Numbered from the stretch's first letter, positions 43,717 through 51,486 are shown. The stretch: DNA of 64,000 nt from Bacillota bacterium (GCA_023392535.1 JAEVYY010000004.1:1-64000); one strand, 5' to 3'. Translations and numbers: made by a program. The notes: generated by a model from the sequence alone, not told the origin.

Positions 43717-45105
43717 GTGCCTGTTAGTGAGAGTATGGTACGGGAAGTAGTACAGAAAGTGCTGTTAAAAATGCAGAGGGCGGAACCTTCTACGGAACAA
43801 CACGGTATATATACGGATATGAATGATGCTATCGATGCAGCAAAGAAAGCACAGCAGATTGTAAGTAATCTTACTATGGATCAAAGGGAAAAAATTATAT
43901 CCAATATTCGTAGGAAAACACATGAAAATGCAGAAAACCTGGCAAGGATGGGCGTTGATGAAACGGGGATGGGAAATATCGGGCATAAAATTATAAAACA
44001 TCATCTGGTGGCCGATAAAGTACCGGGAACAGAGGATATCAAAACAGAGGCTTATTCAGGTGACAGGGGCCTGACATTGATTGAAATGGGGCCTTTTGGG
44101 GTAATAGGAGCCATTACACCATGCACCAATCCGAGTGAAACCGTGTTATGCAATGCGATCGGAATGATAGCTGCAGGAAATACAGTCGTATTTAATCCCC
44201 ATCCTCAGGCAAAAAAAACATCTATATATGCGGTCAAACTGATAAATGAAGCTTCTCTTGAGGCAGGGGGGCCTGACAATGTTGCATGTACAGTAGAAAA
44301 TCCAACATTGGAGACCAGCGGGATAATGATGCATCATAAAGATATTCCAATAATTACGGCTACTGGTGGCCCGGGGGTTGTCACGGCCGTATTGTCATCA
44401 GGAAAACGTGGTATCGGAGCGGGGGCAGGCAATCCGCCCGTGCTTGTTGATGAAACAGCGGATTTGCAGAAAGCTGCAGCAGATATCGTAAATGGATGCA
44501 CCTTTGATAATAATTTACCGTGTATTGCCGAAAAAGAAATTGTTGCAGTAGAGTATGTGGCAGATGAGCTCATGAATTATATGATTACAGAACAAGGGTG
44601 CTATCTGGCATCCAAAGCAGAGCAGGAGAAACTGATTGCAACAGTTATTACGCCTGAAGGACTTAATCGAAAATGTGTTGGACGCTCTGCAAAATCCCTG
44701 CTTCAGATGATAGGAGTCATGGTTCCTGATACGATTCGTTGTATTGTGTTCGAGGGAAAAAAAGAGCATCCATTGATTAAAACGGAATTGATGATGCCGA
44801 TTCTGGGTCTCGTAAGAGCAATAGATTTTGAGGATGCAGTATCAAAATGTGTTTGGTTGGAAGAGGGAAATCGCCATTCTGCACATATCCATTCAAAAAA
44901 CGTGGACCATATCACCACCTATGCAAGGGCTATGGATACGGCAATACTTGTAAAAAATGGTCCTTCCTATGCAGCGCTTGGATTCGGAGGCGAGGGTATC
45001 TGCACTTTTACAATTGCCAGCAGAACGGGAGAAGGATTGACAAGTGCTGCAACATTTACCAAAAAAAGACGTTGTGTGATGTCAGATAGTCTCTGTATCA
45101 GATGA
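43717..45105 (+). CDS. pduP: CoA-acylating propionaldehyde dehydrogenase
   Basis: This 462-residue enzyme oxidises propionaldehyde with CoA and NAD to propionyl-CoA inside the microcompartment. The PduP/EutE signatures are GPFGVIGAITPCTNPSETV, GGPGVVTAVLSSGKRGIGAGAGNPPVLVDE and the catalytic Cys in DNNLPCIAEKE. The first 20 residues (SESMVREVVQKVLLKMQRA) form an amphipathic helix of the encapsulation-peptide kind, followed by a linker. The start is GTG with AGGAGG upstream. It sits between the aldolase and alcohol dehydrogenase genes. Confidence 0.93.
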   Translation: MPVSESMVREVVQKVLLKMQRAEPSTEQHGIYTDMNDAIDAAKKAQQIVSNLTMDQREKIISNIRRKTHENAENLARMGVDETGMGNIGHKIIKHHLVADKVPGTEDIKTEAYSGDRGLTLIEMGPFGVIGAITPCTNPSETVLCNAIGMIAAGNTVVFNPHPQAKKTSIYAVKLINEASLEAGGPDNVACTVENPTLETSGIMMHHKDIPIITATGGPGVVTAVLSSGKRGIGAGAGNPPVLVDETADLQKAAADIVNGCTFDNNLPCIAEKEIVAVEYVADELMNYMITEQGCYLASKAEQEKLIATVITPEGLNRKCVGRSAKSLLQMIGVMVPDTIRCIVFEGKKEHPLIKTELMMPILGLVRAIDFEDAVSKCVWLEEGNRHSAHIHSKNVDHITTYARAMDTAILVKNGPSYAALGFGGEGICTFTIASRTGEGLTSAATFTKKRRCVMSDSLCIR

Positions 45106-45168
45106 AAGCGTGAAAAGAATGTGAAAAGAAGCTTGAGATGTAAAAACAACGTAGAAATGAGGTATAAA

Positions 45169-46374
45169 ATGAATGAAACAAAGATAGAAGAAATTGTACG
45201 CCAAGTGCTTGTTCGTATGGAAAGCGATGGGAAGGAATCTGACGAAGATATAAAATGCAGTAAAGCTACTATTCCCATAACGGCCAGGGTAGCTATGCTT
45301 ACTGCTTTGGAACATTATGAAATCAAGGAATTTCCGATACCGCCTATTGGTGATGGGGATATTTTAGTAAAAGTAGAGGGATGCGGTATTTGTGGTACAG
45401 ATGCCCATGAATTTAAGCGAGATCCGTTCAATCTCATTCCAGTAGCGCTAGGTCATGAGGGAACAGGCGAAATCGTTGCAATGGGCAAACAGGTAAAGAA
45501 GGACAGTGCAGGGAAAGCTCTACATATTGGAGATAAAGTAGTTACTTGTATGATTTTTAAAGATAATCCTGATATCACGATGTTCGATATGAATAAACAA
45601 AATATTGGTGGTGCTGATGTATATGGTTTATTACCAGATGATAATGTGCATTTAAATGGTTGGTTCTCAGATTATATTTTTATAAGAGAAGGTTCTACCG
45701 TATTTAATGTCAGTGACCTTGATCTGGATTCCAGAATTTTAATTGAGCCATGTGCTGTTTTGGTGCATGCGGTAGAAAGAGCAAAGTCCACAGGGATTCT
45801 TCGCTTTAACTCAAGAGTAGTCGTACAGGGATGTGGACCAATTGGACTTATCTGCATAGCAGTGCTCAGAACCATGGGGATTGAGAACATCGTTGCAGTG
45901 GATGGAAATGTACATAGACTCGAGTTTGCAAAAGAAATGGGTGCAATGCAATCTGTTAATTTTCAAAATTATAAGGGAAATGAAGCTCTGAAAGAGGCAA
46001 TCAATGATAAATTTGAAGGTCATCTTGCAGATTTTGCATTTCAGTGCACGGGGAACCCATCTGCCCATTCTAATATCTATAAATTTATCCGCAATGGTGG
46101 AGGTCTTTGTGAACTTGGTTTCTTTATCAATGGTGGTGATGCGACTATTAATCCGCATTTTGATATCTGTGCTAAAGAAATTACGGTGGTAGGTTCCTGG
46201 GTCTATACATTAAGAGATTATGCGACGACCTTTGATTTTATAAAACGCGCAAATGGAATTGGGATCCCTCTGTCTAAGCTGATCACCAATAAGTTTCCAT
46301 TGGAGCAAATTAATGAAGGACACAAAGTAAATCTTGCAATGACGGGACTAAAAATTGCAATTGTGAACCAGTAA
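45169..46374 (+). CDS. Zinc-type (MDR) alcohol dehydrogenase with encapsulation peptide
   Basis: This 401-residue medium-chain dehydrogenase is placed to reduce propionaldehyde to propanol and/or lactaldehyde to 1,2-propanediol, recycling NADH. Catalytic zinc ligands are visible in GCGICGTDAHEF and GHEGTGEIV, and the Rossmann motif in VVQGCGPIGLICIAVLR. The usual structural-zinc Cys quartet is missing: after GDKVVTC the segment reads MIFKDNPDITMFDMNKQN. The first 17 residues (NETKIEEIVRQVLVRM) form an encapsulation-type helix with a short linker. Most propanediol compartments use an iron-type PduQ instead. The start at 45169 follows GAGG; longer in-frame starts lack one. Confidence 0.85.
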   Translation: MNETKIEEIVRQVLVRMESDGKESDEDIKCSKATIPITARVAMLTALEHYEIKEFPIPPIGDGDILVKVEGCGICGTDAHEFKRDPFNLIPVALGHEGTGEIVAMGKQVKKDSAGKALHIGDKVVTCMIFKDNPDITMFDMNKQNIGGADVYGLLPDDNVHLNGWFSDYIFIREGSTVFNVSDLDLDSRILIEPCAVLVHAVERAKSTGILRFNSRVVVQGCGPIGLICIAVLRTMGIENIVAVDGNVHRLEFAKEMGAMQSVNFQNYKGNEALKEAINDKFEGHLADFAFQCTGNPSAHSNIYKFIRNGGGLCELGFFINGGDATINPHFDICAKEITVVGSWVYTLRDYATTFDFIKRANGIGIPLSKLITNKFPLEQINEGHKVNLAMTGLKIAIVNQ

Positions 46375-46402
46375 AAAATGAGGATCGGGAGGAATCATAA
46401 AA

Positions 46403-46717
46403 ATGGGAAATGCGGTAGGAATATTAGAAGTATTTGGCCTGACCTGCGCATTCCTGACAGCGGATGCAGGATGCAAAGCGGCAAATGTTACACTCGAAAA
46501 TTTTGATAAGAATAAACCTGCAAATGCAGATTCCCTTCCTGTTCCGTTATTAGTGACGATAAAATTCAGAGGGAGTGTTACGGATGTGGAGGCTGCTATG
46601 GAGGCAGGTATTGCAACAGCAGAAGCATTTACAGGAGTAGTGCAGCATGATATTATTCCAAACCCAACAAAGGATGTAGAAAAAATGTTAAAACTGAATG
46701 CTTTTGATAAGAGTTAA
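46403..46717 (+). CDS. BMC-H shell protein with loop insertion
   Basis: This 104-residue single-BMC-domain protein (AVGILEVFGLTCAFLTADAGCKAANVTL, GSVTDVEAAMEAGIATAEA) is expected to form hexameric shell tiles. Between the second and third strands, where paralogues have the KIGSG pore loop, it has a longer stretch, FDKNKPANADSLPVP. Pore size or chemistry should therefore differ from that of the other tiles. Position: 28 bases after the dehydrogenase gene, first of a run of four BMC-H genes. Confidence 0.88.
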   Translation: MGNAVGILEVFGLTCAFLTADAGCKAANVTLENFDKNKPANADSLPVPLLVTIKFRGSVTDVEAAMEAGIATAEAFTGVVQHDIIPNPTKDVEKMLKLNAFDKS

Positions 46718-46756
46718 AAGCTTAAAAAAAAGAATCTATAATCAGGAGGTAGCAAT

Positions 46757-47041
46757 ATGGCACAGGAAGCATTGGGAATGATTGAAACAAGAGGACTCAC
46801 CGCGGCAATTGAGGCGGCAGATGCAATGACAAAAGCAGCAGAAGTAACTTTAGTCGGAACGGAGAAGATTGGTTCAGGACTGGTAACGGTCATGGTACGT
46901 GGAGATGTTGGCGCGGTAAAGGCGGCGGTAGAAAGTGGAAACACAGCGGCGAGCCGTTTGGGAGAATTGGTAGCATCGCATGTAATTCCAAGACCACATA
47001 CGGATGTGGAGAAAATCCTTCCTTTGAACTTACAACCTTAA
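46757..47041 (+). CDS. BMC-H shell protein, PduA/PduJ type
   Basis: This 94-residue canonical BMC-H tile has ALGMIETRGLTAAIEAADAM, the pore loop EKIGSGLVTVMVRGDVGAVKAAVE and the HVIPRPH C-terminal motif. The KIGSG loop matches the PduA pore thought to pass 1,2-propanediol. It is nearly identical in plan to the product at 47488, so the two are probably recent duplicates. RBS is AGGAGG. Confidence 0.93.
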   Translation: MAQEALGMIETRGLTAAIEAADAMTKAAEVTLVGTEKIGSGLVTVMVRGDVGAVKAAVESGNTAASRLGELVASHVIPRPHTDVEKILPLNLQP

Positions 47042-47073
47042 GTTTGCAGGTTGTGGCAAGAATGGAGATTAAG

Positions 47074-47361
47074 ATGGAAGAATCCTACGGGTTTATAGAA
47101 ATTACAGGTGTTACAGCGGCAATGGATGCTCTTGATCTTATGTGTAAAACAGCAGATGTTGAACTTATCACCTGGGAACGTAAACTGGGGGGACGATTGG
47201 TTACTTTGGTGATACAAGGTAGAGTTGCAGCTGTTACAGAAGCAGTAGAGATTGCAAATGTAAAAGCAATAAAAAAACCAGTTGCGAGTGCTGTGATCGC
47301 AAGACCCCATGAAGAAATCGTAAGACTAGTACAAAAAAGTGCTGGCAGATTAGTTCCGTAA
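47074..47361 (+). CDS. BMC-H shell protein with arginine in the pore loop
   Basis: This 95-residue BMC-H protein (YGFIEITGVTAAMDALDLMCKTADVELI, ARPHEEIVRLVQ) replaces the usual KIGSG pore loop with ERKLGGRLV, giving a more positively charged pore. That could favour anionic metabolites such as CoA esters, phosphates or nucleotides; this is inference. The start at 47074 has GGAG six bases upstream; the in-frame TTG at 47044 immediately after the previous gene is less likely. Confidence 0.88.
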   Translation: MEESYGFIEITGVTAAMDALDLMCKTADVELITWERKLGGRLVTLVIQGRVAAVTEAVEIANVKAIKKPVASAVIARPHEEIVRLVQKSAGRLVP

Positions 47362-47394
47362 TAAGCGGTTAATCGGAAATAAGGAGGTGGACAG

Positions 47395-47487
47395 ATGCAG
47401 GAAAAGAAAGCTTCACCTGAAAAGAAGGCAATCGTAAAGAAAAATCTAGAAGTGTCTGAAATAACATCAAAAAAGGAGGAAAGAAGA
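47395..47487 (+). other. In-frame lysine-rich N-terminal extension of the fourth BMC-H gene
   Basis: An ATG at 47395 with GGAGG seven bases upstream opens a 31-codon segment rich in Lys and Glu. It runs without a stop into the BMC-H protein that starts at 47488. The internal start has its own AGGAGG eight bases upstream. Two products, of 123 and 92 residues, are therefore possible from one gene. Confidence 0.5.
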
Positions 47488-47766
47488 ATGTCACAGGAAG
47501 CATTAGGAATGGTAGAAACAAGGGGATTGGTAGCGTCTATTGAAGCAGCGGATGCAATGTGTAAAGCAGCAAATGTTGTCTTGGTAGGAACAGAGAAGAT
47601 AGGTTCCGGACTAGTAACAGTAATGGTACGTGGAGATGTTGGTGCTGTAAAATCAGCGGTAGAAGCAGGGTCCAATGCAGCAGGGAGACTTGGAGAATTA
47701 ATTGCGACGCATGTAATACCAAGACCGCATTCAGATGTAGAGCTAATTTTGCCAAAACTGAAATAA
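47488..47766 (+). CDS. BMC-H shell protein, PduA/PduJ type (internal start)
   Basis: This 92-residue canonical tile has ALGMVETRGLVASIEAADAMCKAANVVLVG, pore loop EKIGSGLVTVMV and end motif HVIPRPHSDVE. It is a close paralogue of the product at 46757 and aligns with it from this start codon. A longer form starting at 47395 would add 31 charged residues at the N-terminus, a position facing either the concave or convex side of a BMC-H hexamer. A GC-rich hairpin follows the stop. Confidence 0.92.
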   Translation: MSQEALGMVETRGLVASIEAADAMCKAANVVLVGTEKIGSGLVTVMVRGDVGAVKSAVEAGSNAAGRLGELIATHVIPRPHSDVELILPKLK

Positions 47767-47783
47767 TCAAGTCAAAATCAGTT

Positions 47784-47813
47784 AACGGCTCCTTTCAGAT
47801 GGAGCCGTTTTCT
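47784..47813 (+). terminator. Intra-operon hairpin between shell genes and pduL
   Basis: AACGGCTCC (47784-47792) pairs perfectly with GGAGCCGTT (47801-47809) around an eight-base loop and is followed by TTCT. It resembles a weak intrinsic terminator or an mRNA 3'-end stabiliser. It would lower expression of pduL and later genes relative to the shell tiles. Confidence 0.6.
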
Positions 47814-47834
47814 AAAATGGACGGGAGAGTCAGA

Positions 47835-48485
47835 ATGGAAGCAGATACAAAAAATAATGCATTAATCACAAAGATAGTGATGGAGATAGTAAGTCGAAAA
47901 GCGCCTTCTGAAAGAGAATATCAGATACCAATCGGGGTATCGGCCCGGCATGTGCATTTAACACAGGCACACGTTGAGGTGTTATTTGGAAAGAATTATC
48001 AATTGACCAAGAAAAAAGATCTTATGGGCGGTCAATTCGCATCTAATGAGCTTGTTACCATTGTCGGACTTAAGCTTAGAGCAATAGAAAATGTAAGAAT
48101 TTTAGGGCCTGTGAGACAGACATCACAAGTAGAGATATCAGCCACCGATGCTATTAAGTTAGGTATTACGGTACCAATAAGAGAATCGGGAGATGTGTTA
48201 GGTTCTGCTCCGATTACATTGGTCGGTCCTAAGGGAGCGTTATTTCTACAGGAAGGATGTATTGTGGCAATGCGTCATATCCATATGTCGCCGCAGGATG
48301 CCAATATGGCAGGCTTGCAAGATGGTGATATTGTATCGGTAAAAACGGATAATGAAAGAGGGACGGTTCTGAATCAGGTAAAAATCCGGGTATCTGACAA
48401 TTACACATTAGAAATGCATATCGATACAGATGAAGCGAATGCGTGTAAGATCTCCACAGGTGAGATGGTCACGATGATAAGATAA
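47835..48485 (+). CDS. pduL: Phosphate propanoyltransferase
   Basis: This 216-residue enzyme converts propionyl-CoA to propionyl-phosphate and regenerates CoA within the compartment. The two-domain PduL fold shows both metal-binding motifs, IGVSARHVHLT and MRHIHMSPQDA, plus GPVRQTSQVEIS. Residues 4-19 (DTKNNALITKIVMEIV) form an amphipathic helix typical of an encapsulation peptide. The start at 47835 follows GGGAG; the in-frame ATG codons at 47799 and 47817 overlap or follow the hairpin and lack a site. A propionate kinase gene is not seen in the window. Confidence 0.93.
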   Translation: MEADTKNNALITKIVMEIVSRKAPSEREYQIPIGVSARHVHLTQAHVEVLFGKNYQLTKKKDLMGGQFASNELVTIVGLKLRAIENVRILGPVRQTSQVEISATDAIKLGITVPIRESGDVLGSAPITLVGPKGALFLQEGCIVAMRHIHMSPQDANMAGLQDGDIVSVKTDNERGTVLNQVKIRVSDNYTLEMHIDTDEANACKISTGEMVTMIR

Positions 48486-48504
48486 GAATTGGAAGGAGGC
48501 AGCC

Positions 48505-48771
48505 ATGATTATTGGAAAAGTGGTAGGCAGTATTGTTTCTACCAGAAAATGTGATAATTTAATAGGTAATAAATTTATGATTGTGGAACCAATCAGCCGA
48601 ATGAATGGATCTCAGAACCAATTGGTAGCGACTGATAATATTGGGGCCGGTATTGGGGAAACTGTGCTGATCGCAATGGGGAGCGCAGCCAGAATAGGTT
48701 GCGGAATGGAAACAGCACCAATTGATGCAGCAATTGTTGGTATTGTTGATGAGGGATATGGATTGGAGTAG
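48505..48771 (+). CDS. pduN: BMC-P pentameric vertex protein (EutN/CcmL/PduN)
   Basis: This 88-residue protein has the complete EutN/CcmL pattern: MIIGKVVGSIVSTRKCDNLIGNKFMIVEP at the start, VATDNIGAGIGETVLIAMGSAAR in the middle, and IDAAIVGIVD at the end. It forms pentamers that cap the vertices of the polyhedral shell. It is the only vertex gene in the window and lies 19 bases after pduL and eight before the pduS-like gene. Confidence 0.94.
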   Translation: MIIGKVVGSIVSTRKCDNLIGNKFMIVEPISRMNGSQNQLVATDNIGAGIGETVLIAMGSAARIGCGMETAPIDAAIVGIVDEGYGLE

Positions 48772-48779
48772 ATGAATTC

Positions 48780-50108
48780 ATGGAAATAAAAGAGCTTAGC
48801 AGAATAATTAGAGACAATGGCGTAGTGGGGGCCGGCGGAGCTGGCTTCCCTACGTATATTAAAATCGATGAAAGAGCCAATACGATTATTATGAATTGCG
48901 CAGAATGCGAACCGCTTCTGAACTTGCACAGGCAACTATTACAAAGATATGCAAAAGAGATCTTAGAGACCTTTTCTTTGATAGCAGATACGGTTGGAGC
49001 GAAAGAGGCAATTATTGGCATTAAAGCAGAATATAAGCAGGCGATAGAGGCCCTGCATGACTATATAGAATTATACCCAAATGTGAGTATACACTTACTA
49101 AAGAGTGTTTATCCGGCTGGGGATGAAGTGATACTCATCTATGAGACAACGGGAATCGTTATTCCCCCCGGGGAGATTCCCATAGAATCTGGTATAGCAG
49201 TATTTAATGTTGAGACAGTTTACAATATCTATAGAGGCTACCAAAATGGAGAACCTGTTGTGGATAAAGTAGTATCAATCGTGGGAGAGGTAGAGAATCC
49301 AATTACCGTAAGAGTGCCGCTTGGATGTTCGATAGAAGATGTGGTATCAACAGCAGGAAAGTTAACGACAGAGCATCCGATGTATATGATAGGCGGGCCT
49401 ATGATGGGAAAAATAGGGAGCAGATATGATACCATAACAAAGACAACGAACGCAATATTAGTGTTGCCGGAGAACCACTTTATCGTACAAAGAAAACGTG
49501 GTAAGGCATCCATCGAGTTGAAAAGAGCTGCATCTGCTTGTTGCCAATGTCAGATGTGTACGGATCTTTGTCCGAGACATGCGCTTGGCCACCCGATAGA
49601 ACCGCATAAATTTATGAGAAGTGCGGCGAATAAAGATTTCCGGGATACCAATGTATTTATTCACACACTGTTTTGCAGCTCTTGTGGATTGTGTGAAATG
49701 TATGCCTGTCCCCAGGGACTGTCTCCAAGGACCTTAATGGAGGCGTATAAGATAGGACTTCGTAAGGCTTTCGTTAAGGTACCAAAAGGTGTTAGAACAG
49801 CCACAATAAAAGAATCCAGGGAATATCGAAAAACACCCAAAGATCGTCTGACTGCCAGACTGGGGTTATCCAAATATGAGAAACCGTCACCCTTTTATGA
49901 TAACGTGGTAAGTGTTTCAATAGTAAAAGAGTTGTTATGCCAACACATCGGTACATCGGCAAGAGCCATTGTAAAAATTGGAGATATGGTATATAGAGGC
50001 CAGGTGATTGGAAGAGAAACAGAAGGACTTTGTGTTCCACTACATGCATCTATCAGCGGACGGGTGACAGACGTGACAGAACGTTATATAATGATAAAAG
50101 CAGACTAA
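48780..50108 (+). CDS. pduS: PduS/RnfC-like iron-sulfur flavoprotein of the microcompartment
   Basis: This 442-residue electron carrier resembles RnfC and PduS. It has the N-terminal GAGGAGFPT and AECEPLL motifs of the NADH/FMN-binding part and an SLBB-like segment (IVGEVENPITVRVPLG). Two [4Fe-4S] motifs follow, CQCQMCTDLCP from about residue 254 and CSSCGLCEMYACP from about 299. A C-terminal barrel-like domain ends the chain. In B12 systems PduS supports cobalamin reduction. Here no B12 enzyme is present, so it more likely exchanges electrons with NAD(H) or the PduT-type shell protein encoded next. Confidence 0.9.
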   Translation: MEIKELSRIIRDNGVVGAGGAGFPTYIKIDERANTIIMNCAECEPLLNLHRQLLQRYAKEILETFSLIADTVGAKEAIIGIKAEYKQAIEALHDYIELYPNVSIHLLKSVYPAGDEVILIYETTGIVIPPGEIPIESGIAVFNVETVYNIYRGYQNGEPVVDKVVSIVGEVENPITVRVPLGCSIEDVVSTAGKLTTEHPMYMIGGPMMGKIGSRYDTITKTTNAILVLPENHFIVQRKRGKASIELKRAASACCQCQMCTDLCPRHALGHPIEPHKFMRSAANKDFRDTNVFIHTLFCSSCGLCEMYACPQGLSPRTLMEAYKIGLRKAFVKVPKGVRTATIKESREYRKTPKDRLTARLGLSKYEKPSPFYDNVVSVSIVKELLCQHIGTSARAIVKIGDMVYRGQVIGRETEGLCVPLHASISGRVTDVTERYIMIKAD

Positions 50109-50126
50109 AAGAGAGGACAGAGTGTA

Positions 50127-50675
50127 ATGAGTAAAGCAATTGGTATGATTGAATTTAAGACAGTATCTTCGGGTGTTACAGCAGCCGATGCGATGGTAAA
50201 GACTGCCGATGTAGAGTTACTGGAAGCACAAACGGTTTGTCCTGGTAAATATATTGCCATTATTGCGGGAACGCTGAGTGCCGTAAAATCAGCGGTAGAG
50301 AAGGCGATCGCTCAATATGAGGAAGAGTACATAAACAGTTTTGTCCTTGGTAATCCGCATGCATCTATTTTTCCAGCGATCTATGGAACGACGGAAATTA
50401 GGCAAGTGAATGCACTTGGCATATTAGAGACTTTTGATGCGGCTTCTATTATTGTAGCGGCAGATGTTGCGGTCAAGACAGCGATTGTAGATTTGATTGA
50501 GCTGCGTATCGCAAAGGGAATGTGCGGGAAGTCCTATTTGTATCTGACGGGAGAGGTTGCTGCGGTAGAAGCCGCAATTGAAAAAGCAAAGATTTCAGTT
50601 GCAGATAAGGGAATGTTCCTGGATGCTTCTGTGATTGCTAACCCGGATCAGCAAATATGTAAATCTATCCTTTAG
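50127..50675 (+). CDS. pduT: Tandem-domain BMC-T shell protein, PduT type
   Basis: This 182-residue protein contains two BMC domains (AIGMIEFKTVSSGVTAADAMVKTADVELL and ALGILETFDAASIIVAADVAVKTAIVDLI) and forms trimers. Cys38 in QTVCPGK falls exactly where PduT holds a [4Fe-4S] cluster at the trimer axis, so it may carry electrons through the shell. The preceding PduS-like gene is a natural redox partner. It is the last structural gene of the operon; the DeoR gene follows after 34 bases. Confidence 0.92.
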   Translation: MSKAIGMIEFKTVSSGVTAADAMVKTADVELLEAQTVCPGKYIAIIAGTLSAVKSAVEKAIAQYEEEYINSFVLGNPHASIFPAIYGTTEIRQVNALGILETFDAASIIVAADVAVKTAIVDLIELRIAKGMCGKSYLYLTGEVAAVEAAIEKAKISVADKGMFLDASVIANPDQQICKSIL

Positions 50676-50709
50676 TCAGCTATGAAATTCCATATAAGGA
50701 GGAGTATTT

Positions 50710-51477
50710 ATGCTTGCGCTAGAACGCAGAAATCTGATACTGGAAAAGTTACAGGAAGAGAAAAAGGTGGTCGTAAGTGAACTAAGTCAACTATATAATG
50801 TATCGGAAGAGACTATTCGAAGAGATCTGGAAAAGCTTGATAAAGACGGGCTTGCCACCAAAAGTTATGGTGGTGCTGTCATGAAAGAAAATACGAATAT
50901 AGACCTTCCTTTTAATGTGCGGAAAAAAAAGAATGTGTCTGGAAAACAGAGAATCGCGGAGCTTGTAGAAAGTTTGATCCAAGACGGAGATCATATTATC
51001 CTGGATGCAAGTACTACGGCAGTGTTCATTGCGAAAGCAATCAAACAAAAAGAAAGACTTACTGTAATCACAAATTCCATTGAAATTATGATTGAACTTT
51101 CAGATGTATCAGATTGGAATATAATCTCTTCAGGAGGAAGTTTAAAGGAAGGATACCTGGCATTGGTAGGGCCAAGGGCAATCGAAGGATTGAGCGCATT
51201 TAATGTGGAAAAGGCCATTATGTCCTGTAAGGGAATCGACGCAAACAAGGGAATTACAGATGGAAATGAAGAATTCTCACAAGCCAAGCAGGTGATGCTA
51301 AAATCTGCAGAACAAAAGATTTTAGCAATTGACAGCTCCAAGTTTGATGCAGTTGCTTTCTCTAGAGTATGCGATATGAAAGATATTGATATTGTGGTAA
51401 CAGATGAGCAACCTTCAAAGAAGTGGCTGGAACTATTTGAAGAACATAAAATTGAATGTATTTATCCCATGAACTAA
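50710..51477 (+). CDS. DeoR family transcriptional regulator, likely of the fucose/BMC genes
   Basis: This 255-residue regulator has an N-terminal winged HTH (RNLILEKLQEEKKVVVSELSQLYNVSEETIRRDLEKLDKDG) and a C-terminal sugar-phosphate-sensing domain (ILDASTTAVFIAKAI, TVITNSIEIMIEL, GGSLKEGYLALVGPRA, DSSKFD). DeoR proteins usually repress until a phosphorylated sugar binds; fuculose-1-phosphate or DHAP are plausible signals. It is encoded at the end of the shell operon. The repeated -35-overlapping inverted repeats before both microcompartment units are candidate operators. Confidence 0.9.
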   Translation: MLALERRNLILEKLQEEKKVVVSELSQLYNVSEETIRRDLEKLDKDGLATKSYGGAVMKENTNIDLPFNVRKKKNVSGKQRIAELVESLIQDGDHIILDASTTAVFIAKAIKQKERLTVITNSIEIMIELSDVSDWNIISSGGSLKEGYLALVGPRAIEGLSAFNVEKAIMSCKGIDANKGITDGNEEFSQAKQVMLKSAEQKILAIDSSKFDAVAFSRVCDMKDIDIVVTDEQPSKKWLELFEEHKIECIYPMN

Positions 51478-51486
51478 AATACATTC
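51454..51486 (+). terminator. Weak hairpin at the 3' end of the DeoR gene
   Basis: GAATGTATTT (51454-51463) pairs with AAATACATTC (51477-51486) around the stop codon. No T tract follows, so termination here is uncertain. Confidence 0.3.

Noticed and set aside
47085..47675. Long antisense reading frame (196 codons) across BMC-H genes
   Set aside because: It is the complement of repeated Ala/Val-rich shell genes with clear family matches on the plus strand; the translation has no recognisable domain and no ribosome binding site.
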